From assembly GCA_964394145.1 (NCBI GenBank), contig CAYMVL010000021.1, positions 1-39,532 on the forward strand: a DNA stretch of 39,532 nucleotides. The letters run 5' to 3'. Of this stretch, positions 32,611 through 39,532 are shown one piece after another (the stretch's first letter is position 1; each line of letters begins with the position of its first letter). The notes under the pieces were generated by a model. The model made no database searches. It worked only from the letters and a program-made list of their open reading frames with translations, and was not told the DNA's origin. The position numbers were made by a program, and so were the translations under genes. The stretch comes from JAFGBN01 sp964394145 (lineage in GTDB: Bacteria > Chloroflexota > Dehalococcoidia > GIF9 > AB-539-J10).

Positions 32611-33399
32611 CTAGCGCTCAGCGTTGAAAGAGCGCATGGCCAGGAGAACCATGACTGCCCCAAAGGCTGCCAGCACTATAACATTATCCCAGAGCGACAT
32701 GGTATGACCCAGCAGGTTAATGCTGAAAGGAGAGTCTGGCGGTGCTGACAGAACCACCTGGCGAATAGGTGCTATACCATAGGTAGCTGGATTCACCTTT
32801 ACGAGGACATTCATCCAGCTAGGTAGTCCCTGGAGCGGGAAGAATACGCCAGATAGGAATACCATCGGAAACATCAGCATCTGCATTACTGCCTGGAACG
32901 CCTCCATAGACCTGATACGAGTGGCCAGTAAGACACCCATAGACCCCATGGAAGCCGCCAGCAGGAACATCAGCGGCAGCAGAGCAAGCACTGTCCCTGT
33001 CGAAAGAGAGACCTCAACCAACGGCGCGAACAATAGAATTACAACACCCTGGAGCAGAGCCACTGTTGCTGCCCCGAGCATTTTCCCTGCTGCCACCGAG
33101 GCGCGGCTGATCGGGGCAACCAGCACTTCTTTAAGGAAACCGAACTCACGGTCCCAGACCAGGGAGACACCGGCCATAAATGAACTCATGAGCACTGTCA
33201 TCCCGATAACGCCGGGGAACATGAACTGAGTGAAATTGACTCCAGCAGCAAGAAAGCCCATTCTGGTGCTGAGTCCAGTACCGAACACCCCCAGAAACAG
33301 AAGGGGGAATACTAAAGAACCGACCATGCGCATCCTATCACGCCAGAAGCGAAGTATATCGCGGTACCAGATAATATATACCCCGCGCAGGTTATTCAT
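32611..33399 (-). CDS. ABC-2 type transporter permease
   Basis: The 262-residue membrane protein has about six hydrophobic segments. It carries the ABC-2 family features: an N-terminal cytoplasmic start (YIIWYRDILRFWRDRMRM), a conserved LVWDREFGFLKEVLVAPISR stretch after helix two, and MVFLSGVFFPLQGLPSW. The ribosome binding site AGGAGG overlaps the stop of the ATPase gene. With that ATPase it should form a DrrAB-like exporter of drugs or lipids. The substrate is unknown. Confidence 0.9.
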   Translation of the reverse strand: MNNLRGVYIIWYRDILRFWRDRMRMVGSLVFPLLFLGVFGTGLSTRMGFLAAGVNFTQFMFPGVIGMTVLMSSFMAGVSLVWDREFGFLKEVLVAPISRASVAAGKMLGAATVALLQGVVILLFAPLVEVSLSTGTVLALLPLMFLLAASMGSMGVLLATRIRSMEAFQAVMQMLMFPMVFLSGVFFPLQGLPSWMNVLVKVNPATYGIAPIRQVVLSAPPDSPFSINLLGHTMSLWDNVIVLAAFGAVMVLLAMRSFNAER

Positions 33400-33408
33400 C
33401 CCTACCTC

Positions 33409-34392
33409 CTAGCGCCTGGCGTGATGGCCATGGCGGTGACGCATTGCCTTGAACGCATCGCTTGCTTCCTCTTCTCGTATTTCCCGCCCGGTGAGCTTCA
33501 GGAACACATCATCCAGGCTCGGACGTCGCAGGCTGACACTCAATATCTTGGTGCCGAATTCCCTGATGAACCCCGGGAGGAACTCTTCACCATTATCTAC
33601 CTCAAATGTCAGGATGTTATCATCGCGTCTGGCCTCAATGCCGTAGCGAAGCTTGATCTCTTCAGCCGCTCTGTCGCCGTCATCGCTTTTCAGTGAGACT
33701 ATATCCCGGCCCACAATCTTCTTCAGTTTTTCTGGAGTATCAATGGTAACAAGCCTGCCGTGGTCGATGATGGCAATGCGGTCCGCTTTTTCAGCTTCAT
33801 CCATATAGTGGGTAGTCAGGAAAATGGTAATCCCTTCACGCTGTCGTAACTCGAGTATGTACTCCCATATGCGGTTACGCGTTTGTGGGTCCAGCCCCAG
33901 CGTCGGTTCGTCGAGAAATAGCACCTTCGGGTAGTGCAGCAGGCCTCTCGCTATCTCAAGACGACGTCTCATTCCACCAGAGTAGTAGCGCACCTGGCCG
34001 TGGCGTCTGTCCCAGAGTTCAACCATGTTCAGAACTTGCTCAATTCTCTTATCTCGAACTGCGCGGGGCACGTTATACACCAGGGCATGAAAATGCAGGT
34101 TCTGAAGTCCACTCAATCGATCGTCAAGGCTAGGGTCCTGAAAGACCAGCCCGATTGACTGGCGCACCCGGGTCTGCTGACGCACTACGTCCAGCCCATT
34201 AATAAAGGCTTCCCCCGACGTTGGTTTGGACAGAGTGCACAAGATATTTATAGTGGTAGTCTTTCCGGCTCCATTCGGACCCAGGAAACCGAATATTTCA
34301 CCCTCCGCCACAGTGAAACTTATGTCATCCACAGCGACTAGCTGTCCGAAACTCTTGACCAGATTCTCCACTTTGATAATCTCACTAGCCAT
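33409..34392 (-). CDS. ABC transporter ATP-binding protein (DrrA-like)
   Basis: The 327-residue ATPase has Walker A GPNGAGKTTT, Q-loop in LVFQDPSLD, signature YSGGMRRRLEIARGL, Walker B VLFLDEPTLGLD and the switch His in TTHYMDEAE. The extended C-terminal domain is typical of the daunorubicin-resistance DrrA group. The tail ends in a His/Arg-rich segment. A GATAAT box ends six bases before the ATG and no ribosome binding site is present, so the mRNA may be leaderless. It forms an operon with the permease. Confidence 0.93.
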   Translation of the reverse strand: MASEIIKVENLVKSFGQLVAVDDISFTVAEGEIFGFLGPNGAGKTTTINILCTLSKPTSGEAFINGLDVVRQQTRVRQSIGLVFQDPSLDDRLSGLQNLHFHALVYNVPRAVRDKRIEQVLNMVELWDRRHGQVRYYSGGMRRRLEIARGLLHYPKVLFLDEPTLGLDPQTRNRIWEYILELRQREGITIFLTTHYMDEAEKADRIAIIDHGRLVTIDTPEKLKKIVGRDIVSLKSDDGDRAAEEIKLRYGIEARRDDNILTFEVDNGEEFLPGFIREFGTKILSVSLRRPSLDDVFLKLTGREIREEEASDAFKAMRHRHGHHARR

Positions 34393-34634
34393 GCTTATAT
34401 TATCCCTAATCGGACTTCAGCCTACATCTATTCAGACACCGCCATTTTAGGCTGACCGCTGTTTTGAAGCAAGGCTTTGCCATCAAGAACTCAAGAGTCT
34501 ATAATCTGGCATCGGCTTGGCCGCTGAATCTGAACAGGACATCAGCTATCAGCTAGATGCGAACACGCTGGGCTAGCGTTGTCATGTTACAACAGGTGAA
34601 TGCTAACACAGCCGAGATTTGAATTACAGGTCCG
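34393..34634. other. Divergent intergenic region
   Basis: About 240 bases between the exporter operon and the DUF401 gene promoter. Apart from the two promoter regions nothing is recognised. Confidence 0.4.
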
Positions 34635-34662
34635 TTGCCCACGGACTACCATGCGATATACT
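34635..34662 (+). promoter_or_regulatory. Promoter of the DUF401 gene
   Basis: The -35 is TTGCCC (34635-34640), the spacer 16 bases and the -10 TATACT (34657-34662), five of six. Confidence 0.45.
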
Positions 34663-34685
34663 GAATCACGCAGGTCGGTGTTTAA

Positions 34686-35894
34686 ATGCTGAATCCTTCG
34701 CTAGCTTTGCTGGCATCAATCGCCGGGATTCTAGTACTTCTCAGGCTAAAGGTTCATCCCGGCCCGGCTGTGTTTGCAGGAAGTCTAATCATTTCGTTGC
34801 TGGTCCTGCCACCGAGCTCCACACCCGGTCTCATGCTACAGACAATATCAGACTACCAGACCCTCAGACTGCTCGCGGTAATTGCAGTCGCCCTGATGCT
34901 GAGCCGGCTGATGGAGGCGAAAGGCATGCTGGCAAGCCTGGCAGTGTCGATGGAGAGAATAGGCCCAAGGCTCGCCATGCAACTGACTCCTGCAGTAATC
35001 GGGCTGGTCCCGATGCCAGCGGGAGCTCTGGTCTCCGCTACTGCCGTGCAAGATTTAGCCAAGAGGATGGGCTTGACCCCGGAGCGCGCCACATTTATAA
35101 ACTACTGGTTCAGGCATATATGGGAATACTCCCTGCCTGTATATCCGGCCATCATAATGGCCAGCGTAATACTATCCGTTCAACTTTCGTCCCTTGTGAC
35201 GACGCTCCTGCCCATGACGGCGCTGGCCGCTGCAATTGGAGCTGCGTCCAGCTACAGACTTCTGAAGGCAAACAAGACTCAGCAGATGGAGCAAGAAAAC
35301 TCGGGCAACATAGCCCGTGATCTTCTCAAAGCTGCCTGGCCGGTCCTGTTGCTGGTAGTGCTAGTCCTGCTGGGCGTAGATGCGGTGATAGCCTTTCCCG
35401 CCACGCTTGTCATTCTGGCCCTGCAGCAAAGGACTGGACGGACTCAGGTGAAACAGGCATTAAGGTATGGGCTTGACCCGAAAATACTGTTCATGCTTTA
35501 CGCCGTGATGCTATACAAGACGGTAATAGAAGGCTCAGGCACTGCCTCCACACTTTTCTCAGACATGCAAACTATAGGGCTGCCTGCTCTAGTCATCACA
35601 GTGGCACTGCCTCTCCTGATAGGCTTTGCAACAGGAATTACCCTTGCAGTTATCGGTATTGCCTTTCCCCTGTTATTACCTTTCATGACCGTAGACTCGG
35701 GGATCAACAGCTACGCCCTCTTGCTGGCTTACACAAGCGGTATGGTGGGGATGCTTCTTTCCCCCCTCCATCTCTGTCTCATACTTTCAGCGGAATACTT
35801 CGGGGCCAAATTAGGAAAGGTGTACAGGTACATAGTGCCACCTCTCCTGCCAATAGAAGCCATCGCAATAGTCATCTACTGGATAGCAACCTAG
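34686..35894 (+). CDS. DUF401 family integral membrane protein
   Basis: The 402-residue protein has about ten hydrophobic segments. The DUF401 signature is visible: VGLVPMPAGALVSATAVQDL, then NYWFRHIWEYSLPVYPAIIM. The family is distantly related to the GntP and ArsB-like ion transporter superfamily, so an organic acid or ion transport role is possible, though unproven. The ATG at 34686 has only a weak ribosome binding site. It appears to be a single gene. Confidence 0.85.
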   Translation: MLNPSLALLASIAGILVLLRLKVHPGPAVFAGSLIISLLVLPPSSTPGLMLQTISDYQTLRLLAVIAVALMLSRLMEAKGMLASLAVSMERIGPRLAMQLTPAVIGLVPMPAGALVSATAVQDLAKRMGLTPERATFINYWFRHIWEYSLPVYPAIIMASVILSVQLSSLVTTLLPMTALAAAIGAASSYRLLKANKTQQMEQENSGNIARDLLKAAWPVLLLVVLVLLGVDAVIAFPATLVILALQQRTGRTQVKQALRYGLDPKILFMLYAVMLYKTVIEGSGTASTLFSDMQTIGLPALVITVALPLLIGFATGITLAVIGIAFPLLLPFMTVDSGINSYALLLAYTSGMVGMLLSPLHLCLILSAEYFGAKLGKVYRYIVPPLLPIEAIAIVIYWIAT

Positions 35895-36076
35895 AAATCA
35901 GGACCCTCACGTGGAACACAATTACCCGTCGACCAGTTGCCATTTGGAAGCAAACGGTCTATAGTCTTGCAGCGGCGACGTGGGAAAATGGCTCCGGTTA
36001 TACTTCGAAGCCGCCAACGCACAGGTGATTTTGCCCGGACTTTGATATGCTGTAATACAGCTAAGGGGGTAGCTAG

Positions 36077-36643
36077 ATGAAAGAACACACACCTACATAC
36101 GATGAAGCGCTGTCGCTTCTCCGGGAATTCAACAGCAGCGAGAGCCTGCTGAAACACGCCTATTCCGTTGAGGCAGCGATGCGCTACATGGCACGCAAGA
36201 GCGGCCAGGACGAGGAGAAGTGGGGTATCGTTGGACTAATGCACGATTTGGACTACGAACGTTTCCCCGAGCAGCATTGTAAGAAGACGCGAGAGATATT
36301 GGAGGAGCGCGGTTGGCCGGAGGAATACATACGCGCGATTGTGTCCCATGCCTGGGGCATATGCGCTGACGTCAAGCCAGAGAGCAACATGGAGAAGACC
36401 TTGTATGCCATTGACGAGTTAACAGGGCTTATCACAGCAGCAGCGCTGGTTAGGCCATCAAAGAGCCTGTCAGACTTAGAGGCGAAGTCGGTGATGAAAA
36501 AATGGAAAGACAAATCATTCGCTGCAGGTGTGAACCGCTCGGTGATTGAAAAGGGAGCCGAGATGCTGGGGGTGGAGCTAGGAGACTTGATAAGCGATAC
36601 CATTACAGGCATGCGCCAAGTAGCTGAGAAAATAGGCCTATAG
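36077..36643 (+). CDS. HD-domain hydrolase
   Basis: The 188-residue protein has the HD metal-site residues in order: His27 (LLKHAYSVE), His56-Asp57 (LMHDLDYERFP), His91 (SHAWG) and Asp113 (AIDELTGLI). This matches the small HDIG-type phosphohydrolases. The ATG is preceded by AAGGGGG, slightly far upstream. The substrate is unknown; nucleotides are usual for the superfamily. Confidence 0.88.
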   Translation: MKEHTPTYDEALSLLREFNSSESLLKHAYSVEAAMRYMARKSGQDEEKWGIVGLMHDLDYERFPEQHCKKTREILEERGWPEEYIRAIVSHAWGICADVKPESNMEKTLYAIDELTGLITAAALVRPSKSLSDLEAKSVMKKWKDKSFAAGVNRSVIEKGAEMLGVELGDLISDTITGMRQVAEKIGL

Positions 36644-36644
36644 A

Positions 36645-36672
36645 GTCAACCCCCGTAGGGGGGCTGATTGAC
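36645..36672 (+). terminator. Possible terminator hairpin after the HD gene
   Basis: GTCAACCCCC pairs with GGGGG and then TTGAC, with a few unpaired bases. It directly follows the stop codon but lacks a U-tract, so it is a weak call. Confidence 0.35.
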
Positions 36673-36771
36673 TAATTGCCGCTCGGGGTCTATCATCTGT
36701 CATCTGTCTGACTGATATGTCGAATTCTCGCAACGCAAATCTTGAGGTCAAATCCCTCCTGAAGCCGGGTC

Positions 36772-37950
36772 ATGCCAGAAACTAGAGTCTATCGCGACCG
36801 TAACTTCCAAATCCTCTGCGCCGTGGGCTTAATGGAAATGATGATGGTAGTCACCATCGTCCCCGCATTTCCAAGTATGGTAAAGGCATTACAGGTAAGC
36901 GAGCAATCTATAGGGCTACTTATGAGCGTGTACACCTTCCCCAATTTCCTGTTTACCCCGCTGGCCGGGATTATGGCTGACAGGTTAGGCAGGAAGAAAC
37001 TGCTTGTGCCCTCACTTTTCCTCTACGGCATACTTGGAGGGGCCTGCTTCCTTGCCCCCGACTTCAACACACTCCTGATTCTCCGGGGATTACAGGGTAT
37101 CGCAGGCGCGCCATTCAGGAGCATCCCTTTTGCTATCATCGGTGACATTTTTTCCGGACAAAAGAGAGCTGAGGCTATGGGGTTTATCACTACCGTAATG
37201 TATGTCGGCTATATTATTTACCCCCTGTTGGGCGGCGCATTAGCTAATCTTGCCTGGAACTACGTGTTTCTACCTTTCCTGGCAGCTATCCCTGTAGGAG
37301 TGATGGCGCTTATCTGGCTGCACTCTCCTGAGCCGGAGAACAAGCAGAGTTTGAAAGATTATATTGGAGGTGGCATCATCTACCTGAAAAACTGGAAGGT
37401 ATTATGGCTCTTTGCCACCACAGTTATAACGTACATACTACTGTACGGCGCTTATCTTGACTACTTCAGTCTCCTGCTGGGAGACCGTTTCGATGCCCCA
37501 CCCCTTATCATCGGAGCTTTTGTTTCCATCGTGGGTGTCATCATCGCCGGCTCCTCTTCCCAGCTTGGGAAGCTTAGCAAGAAGGTTCGCGCGGCATCCA
37601 TAATCATAGTCGCTTTCGTTGTCTATGCTGTCTCCATGGCAATTATCCCCGTATCGCCCACTCTGTGGTTTTGCTTAGTGCCCACAATAGTCTTTGGACT
37701 GGCCCATGGGTTAAACCTGGCCAGCCAGCGCTTCATAGCAGCAGGGGTGGCTCCCTTTGAGCACCGGGCAGGCTTTATGGCCCTACATGGCACCATGACC
37801 CCACTGGGTATGACCATCGGACCTCTGCTAATGGGCCTGGTCTATGGCCTAAGCGGCCTAAATGCCACCTTTTTTGTAGCTGCCCTGATTGCTCTGATAA
37901 TACCAATAATGGCTGCAATAATAGGCAAGGACAAATTGTCTGCCAGATGA
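36772..37950 (+). CDS. MFS transporter
   Basis: The 392-residue protein has about twelve membrane helices. The loop 2-3 motif GIMADRLGRKKLLVP is the classic MFS signature, and the region around PLGMTIGPLLMGLVYG fits the second half. It belongs to the drug/sugar efflux-like group by length and motif; the substrate is unknown. No strong ribosome binding site precedes the ATG. Confidence 0.9.
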   Translation: MPETRVYRDRNFQILCAVGLMEMMMVVTIVPAFPSMVKALQVSEQSIGLLMSVYTFPNFLFTPLAGIMADRLGRKKLLVPSLFLYGILGGACFLAPDFNTLLILRGLQGIAGAPFRSIPFAIIGDIFSGQKRAEAMGFITTVMYVGYIIYPLLGGALANLAWNYVFLPFLAAIPVGVMALIWLHSPEPENKQSLKDYIGGGIIYLKNWKVLWLFATTVITYILLYGAYLDYFSLLLGDRFDAPPLIIGAFVSIVGVIIAGSSSQLGKLSKKVRAASIIIVAFVVYAVSMAIIPVSPTLWFCLVPTIVFGLAHGLNLASQRFIAAGVAPFEHRAGFMALHGTMTPLGMTIGPLLMGLVYGLSGLNATFFVAALIALIIPIMAAIIGKDKLSAR

Positions 37951-38044
37951 CTAGAGTGCCGGACTCAGGCCTGAACGCAGTTTTGTATAAGGGATCCTGA
38001 CTGGCCCGGAAGGGAAAGGGCCTGCTACTTCCAGCCCTACCAGT

Positions 38045-38494
38045 TCACCACCGACCGGCTATGTGCAGAGTCATCAGGAGCACTATACCACCTGCGATAA
38101 GCACACCCAATCCGATGGCAGGGAAAGCTCTTCTCCAGTTCATACCCAGTAGCCAGCTCAAAATACTTGCCGTGTATACTCCTGTAACGGGCAAAGGTAC
38201 AGCCACTAGCAGTGTCAAGCCCAGAAAACCATACTTAGCCACTTTAGGGCCAGCCCTCCTCCTCACCATATCCAGAAGGTGGTTAAGAATCTGAAGCCGA
38301 TACAGCAGCCTATCGTAGAACAGAGTCAAGACCCAGAAGATCGGGAAGAATAGGAGCGCATTGGCAACTACGGCCATGATGAAGGTAGGCAATGGGTCTA
38401 ACCCATAATGCAGTATGCCCAGAGGTATACCGCCTCTCAATTCGCTGATAGGGCTTAGTGTGACCAGCAGTGTGACAGCTATTTCGTGCATCAT
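38045..38494 (-). CDS. Small multidrug-export family protein (COG2426-like)
   Basis: The 149-residue membrane protein contains the family motif SPISELRGGIPLGI near its N-terminus and PVTGVYTASILSWLLGM later, with about four hydrophobic segments. The family name is historical; its transport role is poorly proven. It is convergent with the MFS gene. Two ATGs lie in tandem; the first is used here. Confidence 0.85.
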   Translation of the reverse strand: MMHEIAVTLLVTLSPISELRGGIPLGILHYGLDPLPTFIMAVVANALLFFPIFWVLTLFYDRLLYRLQILNHLLDMVRRRAGPKVAKYGFLGLTLLVAVPLPVTGVYTASILSWLLGMNWRRAFPAIGLGVLIAGGIVLLMTLHIAGRW

Positions 38495-38713
38495 ATAACG
38501 CTGGCTCTCGCTCTTTTCAAGTTGAGCGTAAGCGGGACAATTGACCCCATAATTTCAAGCAACTGCCTGCCCGGGTATAGATTCCTGTATTACACTGATT
38601 TCAACAAAGTATACATCAATATCATGTGCGCCCGGAGCTTCATATCCGTTATTTCTCTGCCCTAAACGCGGAAACATTATAGGCATCTCCCCGCAGAGCA
38701 AGCCCACAGAAAT
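38495..38713. other. Intergenic region before the Pho-type boxes
   Basis: No gene is visible. An inverted pair CTCTGC/GCAGAG lies at about 38656-38700 with a long loop. Confidence 0.35.
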
Positions 38714-38752
38714 TTAATCAGAATTTAATCTTCGCTTAATTTCCGCTTAAGG
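38714..38752 (+). promoter_or_regulatory. Four 11-bp-period repeats, probable PhoB/PhoP boxes of the pst operon
   Basis: TTAATC (38714), TTAATC (38725), TTAATT (38736) and TTAAGG (38747) follow each other at exactly 11 bases. PhoP of Bacillus binds TTAACA-like hexamers with five-base gaps, and E. coli PhoB boxes also repeat every 11 bases. The site precedes a small ORF and pstS, so control by phosphate starvation is likely. The -10 downstream is weak, as expected for an activated promoter. Confidence 0.75.
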
Positions 38753-38791
38753 TTGGCGGATTATCCTTATGTGTGAAGGAGGAAACAGAAA

Positions 38792-38896
38792 ATGCAAAGA
38801 CCAAAGTATCTCAATGAAGCCTTGTATCCCTGCCAGGGGCCGCCAACTGTCAGGCGAAAGCCCCGCCGCAGCAGAAAAACAGCTAGAAAACAGTAG
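38792..38896 (+). CDS. 34-residue basic small protein upstream of pstS
   Basis: The ATG at 38792 lies behind a strong AAGGAGG site (38776-38782). The peptide begins MQRPKYLNEALYP and ends in a very basic segment (RRKPRRSRKTARKQ). The stop precedes the pstS ribosome binding site by two bases, so the two are probably cotranscribed. It has no hydrophobic segment. It could be a genuine small protein, perhaps RNA- or DNA-binding, or a leader ORF that couples translation to pstS. Confidence 0.6.
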   Translation: MQRPKYLNEALYPCQGPPTVRRKPRRSRKTARKQ

Positions 38897-38911
38897 TTAA
38901 GGAGGCTTTAT

Positions 38912-39532
38912 ATGTCATCAAAAATCAAAAGGTTCTTGATGTTCCCTGTGTCTGCCCTGGTCCTTATAGGCCTGTTGCTTGTCTCAGGTTGCGCCGGTAC
39001 CCAGGGCGAAAGTGGGATATCAGGGACGATTACCGAAGCAGGGTCTACTACGGTACAACCGGTAGCTGAGTCTCTGGCAGCCGCTTTCAAAGCCAAGTAT
39101 CCTGGAATTAATGTCATCATCCAGGGCGGTGGTTCCAGCACCGGCATCAAGGCGGCAGCGGAGGGTACTATCGATATCGGTGCCGCCTCGCGTGAGTTGA
39201 AGCCCAACGAAGTAGGGACGGTGGTAGCCCATGTCCTGGCCAGAGATGGTATAGCCATAGTTGTTCACCCCTCTAAGAAGATGAGTAACCTTACCATGGA
39301 CCAGGTGAGGCAAATCTTCGCCGGTGAAATCAGCAACTGGAATCAGGTCGGCGGTAGCAATCAGGACATCGTCGTGGTTGCCCGTGAAGAGGGTTCAGGC
39401 ACCAGGGCTGCCTTCGAGGAGATGGTTATGGGGGACGCTCTCATCACAGGTACAGCTATCTTGCAGCCGTCAAACGGGGCAGCTAGAACGACTGTAGCTG
39501 GCGATGCGAACGCCATCGGCTTCCTCTCCTTC
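38912..39532 (+). CDS. pstS: Phosphate-binding lipoprotein PstS (partial, C-terminus outside window)
   Basis: PstS captures phosphate outside the cell for the PstCAB importer. The visible 207 residues start at the ATG at 38912, six bases after AAGGAGG. A lipoprotein signal ends at Cys27 (LLLVSGC). The family motifs are present: TEAGSTTVQPVAESLAAAF, the phosphate loop GGGSSTGIKA, IDIGAASRELK, and EGSGTRAAFEE. The frame is open through the window edge. The rest of the pst operon should follow outside. Confidence 0.95.
   Translation, partial: MSSKIKRFLMFPVSALVLIGLLLVSGCAGTQGESGISGTITEAGSTTVQPVAESLAAAFKAKYPGINVIIQGGGSSTGIKAAAEGTIDIGAASRELKPNEVGTVVAHVLARDGIAIVVHPSKKMSNLTMDQVRQIFAGEISNWNQVGGSNQDIVVVAREEGSGTRAAFEEMVMGDALITGTAILQPSNGAARTTVAGDANAIGFLSF

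Noticed and set aside
34619..35320. Plus-strand frame of 233 codons overlapping the DUF401 gene
   Set aside because: The overlapping frame encodes clear membrane helices with the DUF401 signature; this one has none and begins upstream of the promoter -10.

Overview
The window looks like chromosomal DNA of a Chloroflexota bacterium, most likely related to Dehalococcoidia. This is inferred from gene content, not from a marker gene. The supporting signs are a compact trp operon behind a tryptophan T-box, an ECF sigma factor paired with a DUF5667 membrane protein, a split transketolase, a fused ADP-forming acyl-CoA synthetase, and surface proteins ending in a VGGEA-PVN plus membrane-anchor tail. 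No rRNA, tRNA, insertion sequence or complete CRISPR array was seen.

Layout. (1) 1-6545, minus strand: trpE-trpG-trpD-trpC-trpF-trpB-trpA, tightly overlapped, with trpA cut by the window edge. It is preceded by a full Trp-specific T-box leader with a UGG specifier, T-box sequence, intrinsic terminator and sigma-70-type promoter. (2) 6891-16000: an accessory stretch holding a large secreted multidomain surface protein, a nucleotidyl-cyclase-like protein, a divergent YchF-type GTPase that appears to start at ACG, an ECF sigma factor with its probable membrane partner, and a DUF5666-type lipoprotein with a poly-Asp tail. (3) 16463-25033, plus strand: a defence cassette of a small winged-helix regulator, a GmrSD-like DUF262/HNH nuclease, a long beta-class DNA methyltransferase and a type III-like helicase-nuclease. 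The four genes are nearly contiguous and sit behind one promoter. This is the most interesting system in the window. (4) 25353-27990: two unrecognised proteins, a truncated surface-protein remnant and a START/SRPBCC-type protein. (5) 28337-38494: housekeeping genes, namely split transketolase, ADP-forming acyl-CoA synthetase, a DrrAB-like ABC exporter, a DUF401 membrane protein, an HD-domain protein, an MFS transporter and a small multidrug-export-family protein. (6) 38714-39532: four direct repeats with an exact 11-bp period (PhoB/PhoP-box-like), a 34-codon basic small ORF with a strong ribosome binding site, and the start of pstS, which runs off the window.

How the parts work together. The trp genes convert chorismate to tryptophan and are switched by the charging state of tRNA-Trp. 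The sigma factor, DUF5667 protein and DUF5666 lipoprotein look like an envelope-sensing module. The defence cassette joins a modification enzyme to two different nucleases. The right edge is the start of a phosphate-starvation transport operon. Many promoters here fit a -35/-10 pair with 16-18 bp spacing, and several genes use TTG, GTG or possibly ACG starts.
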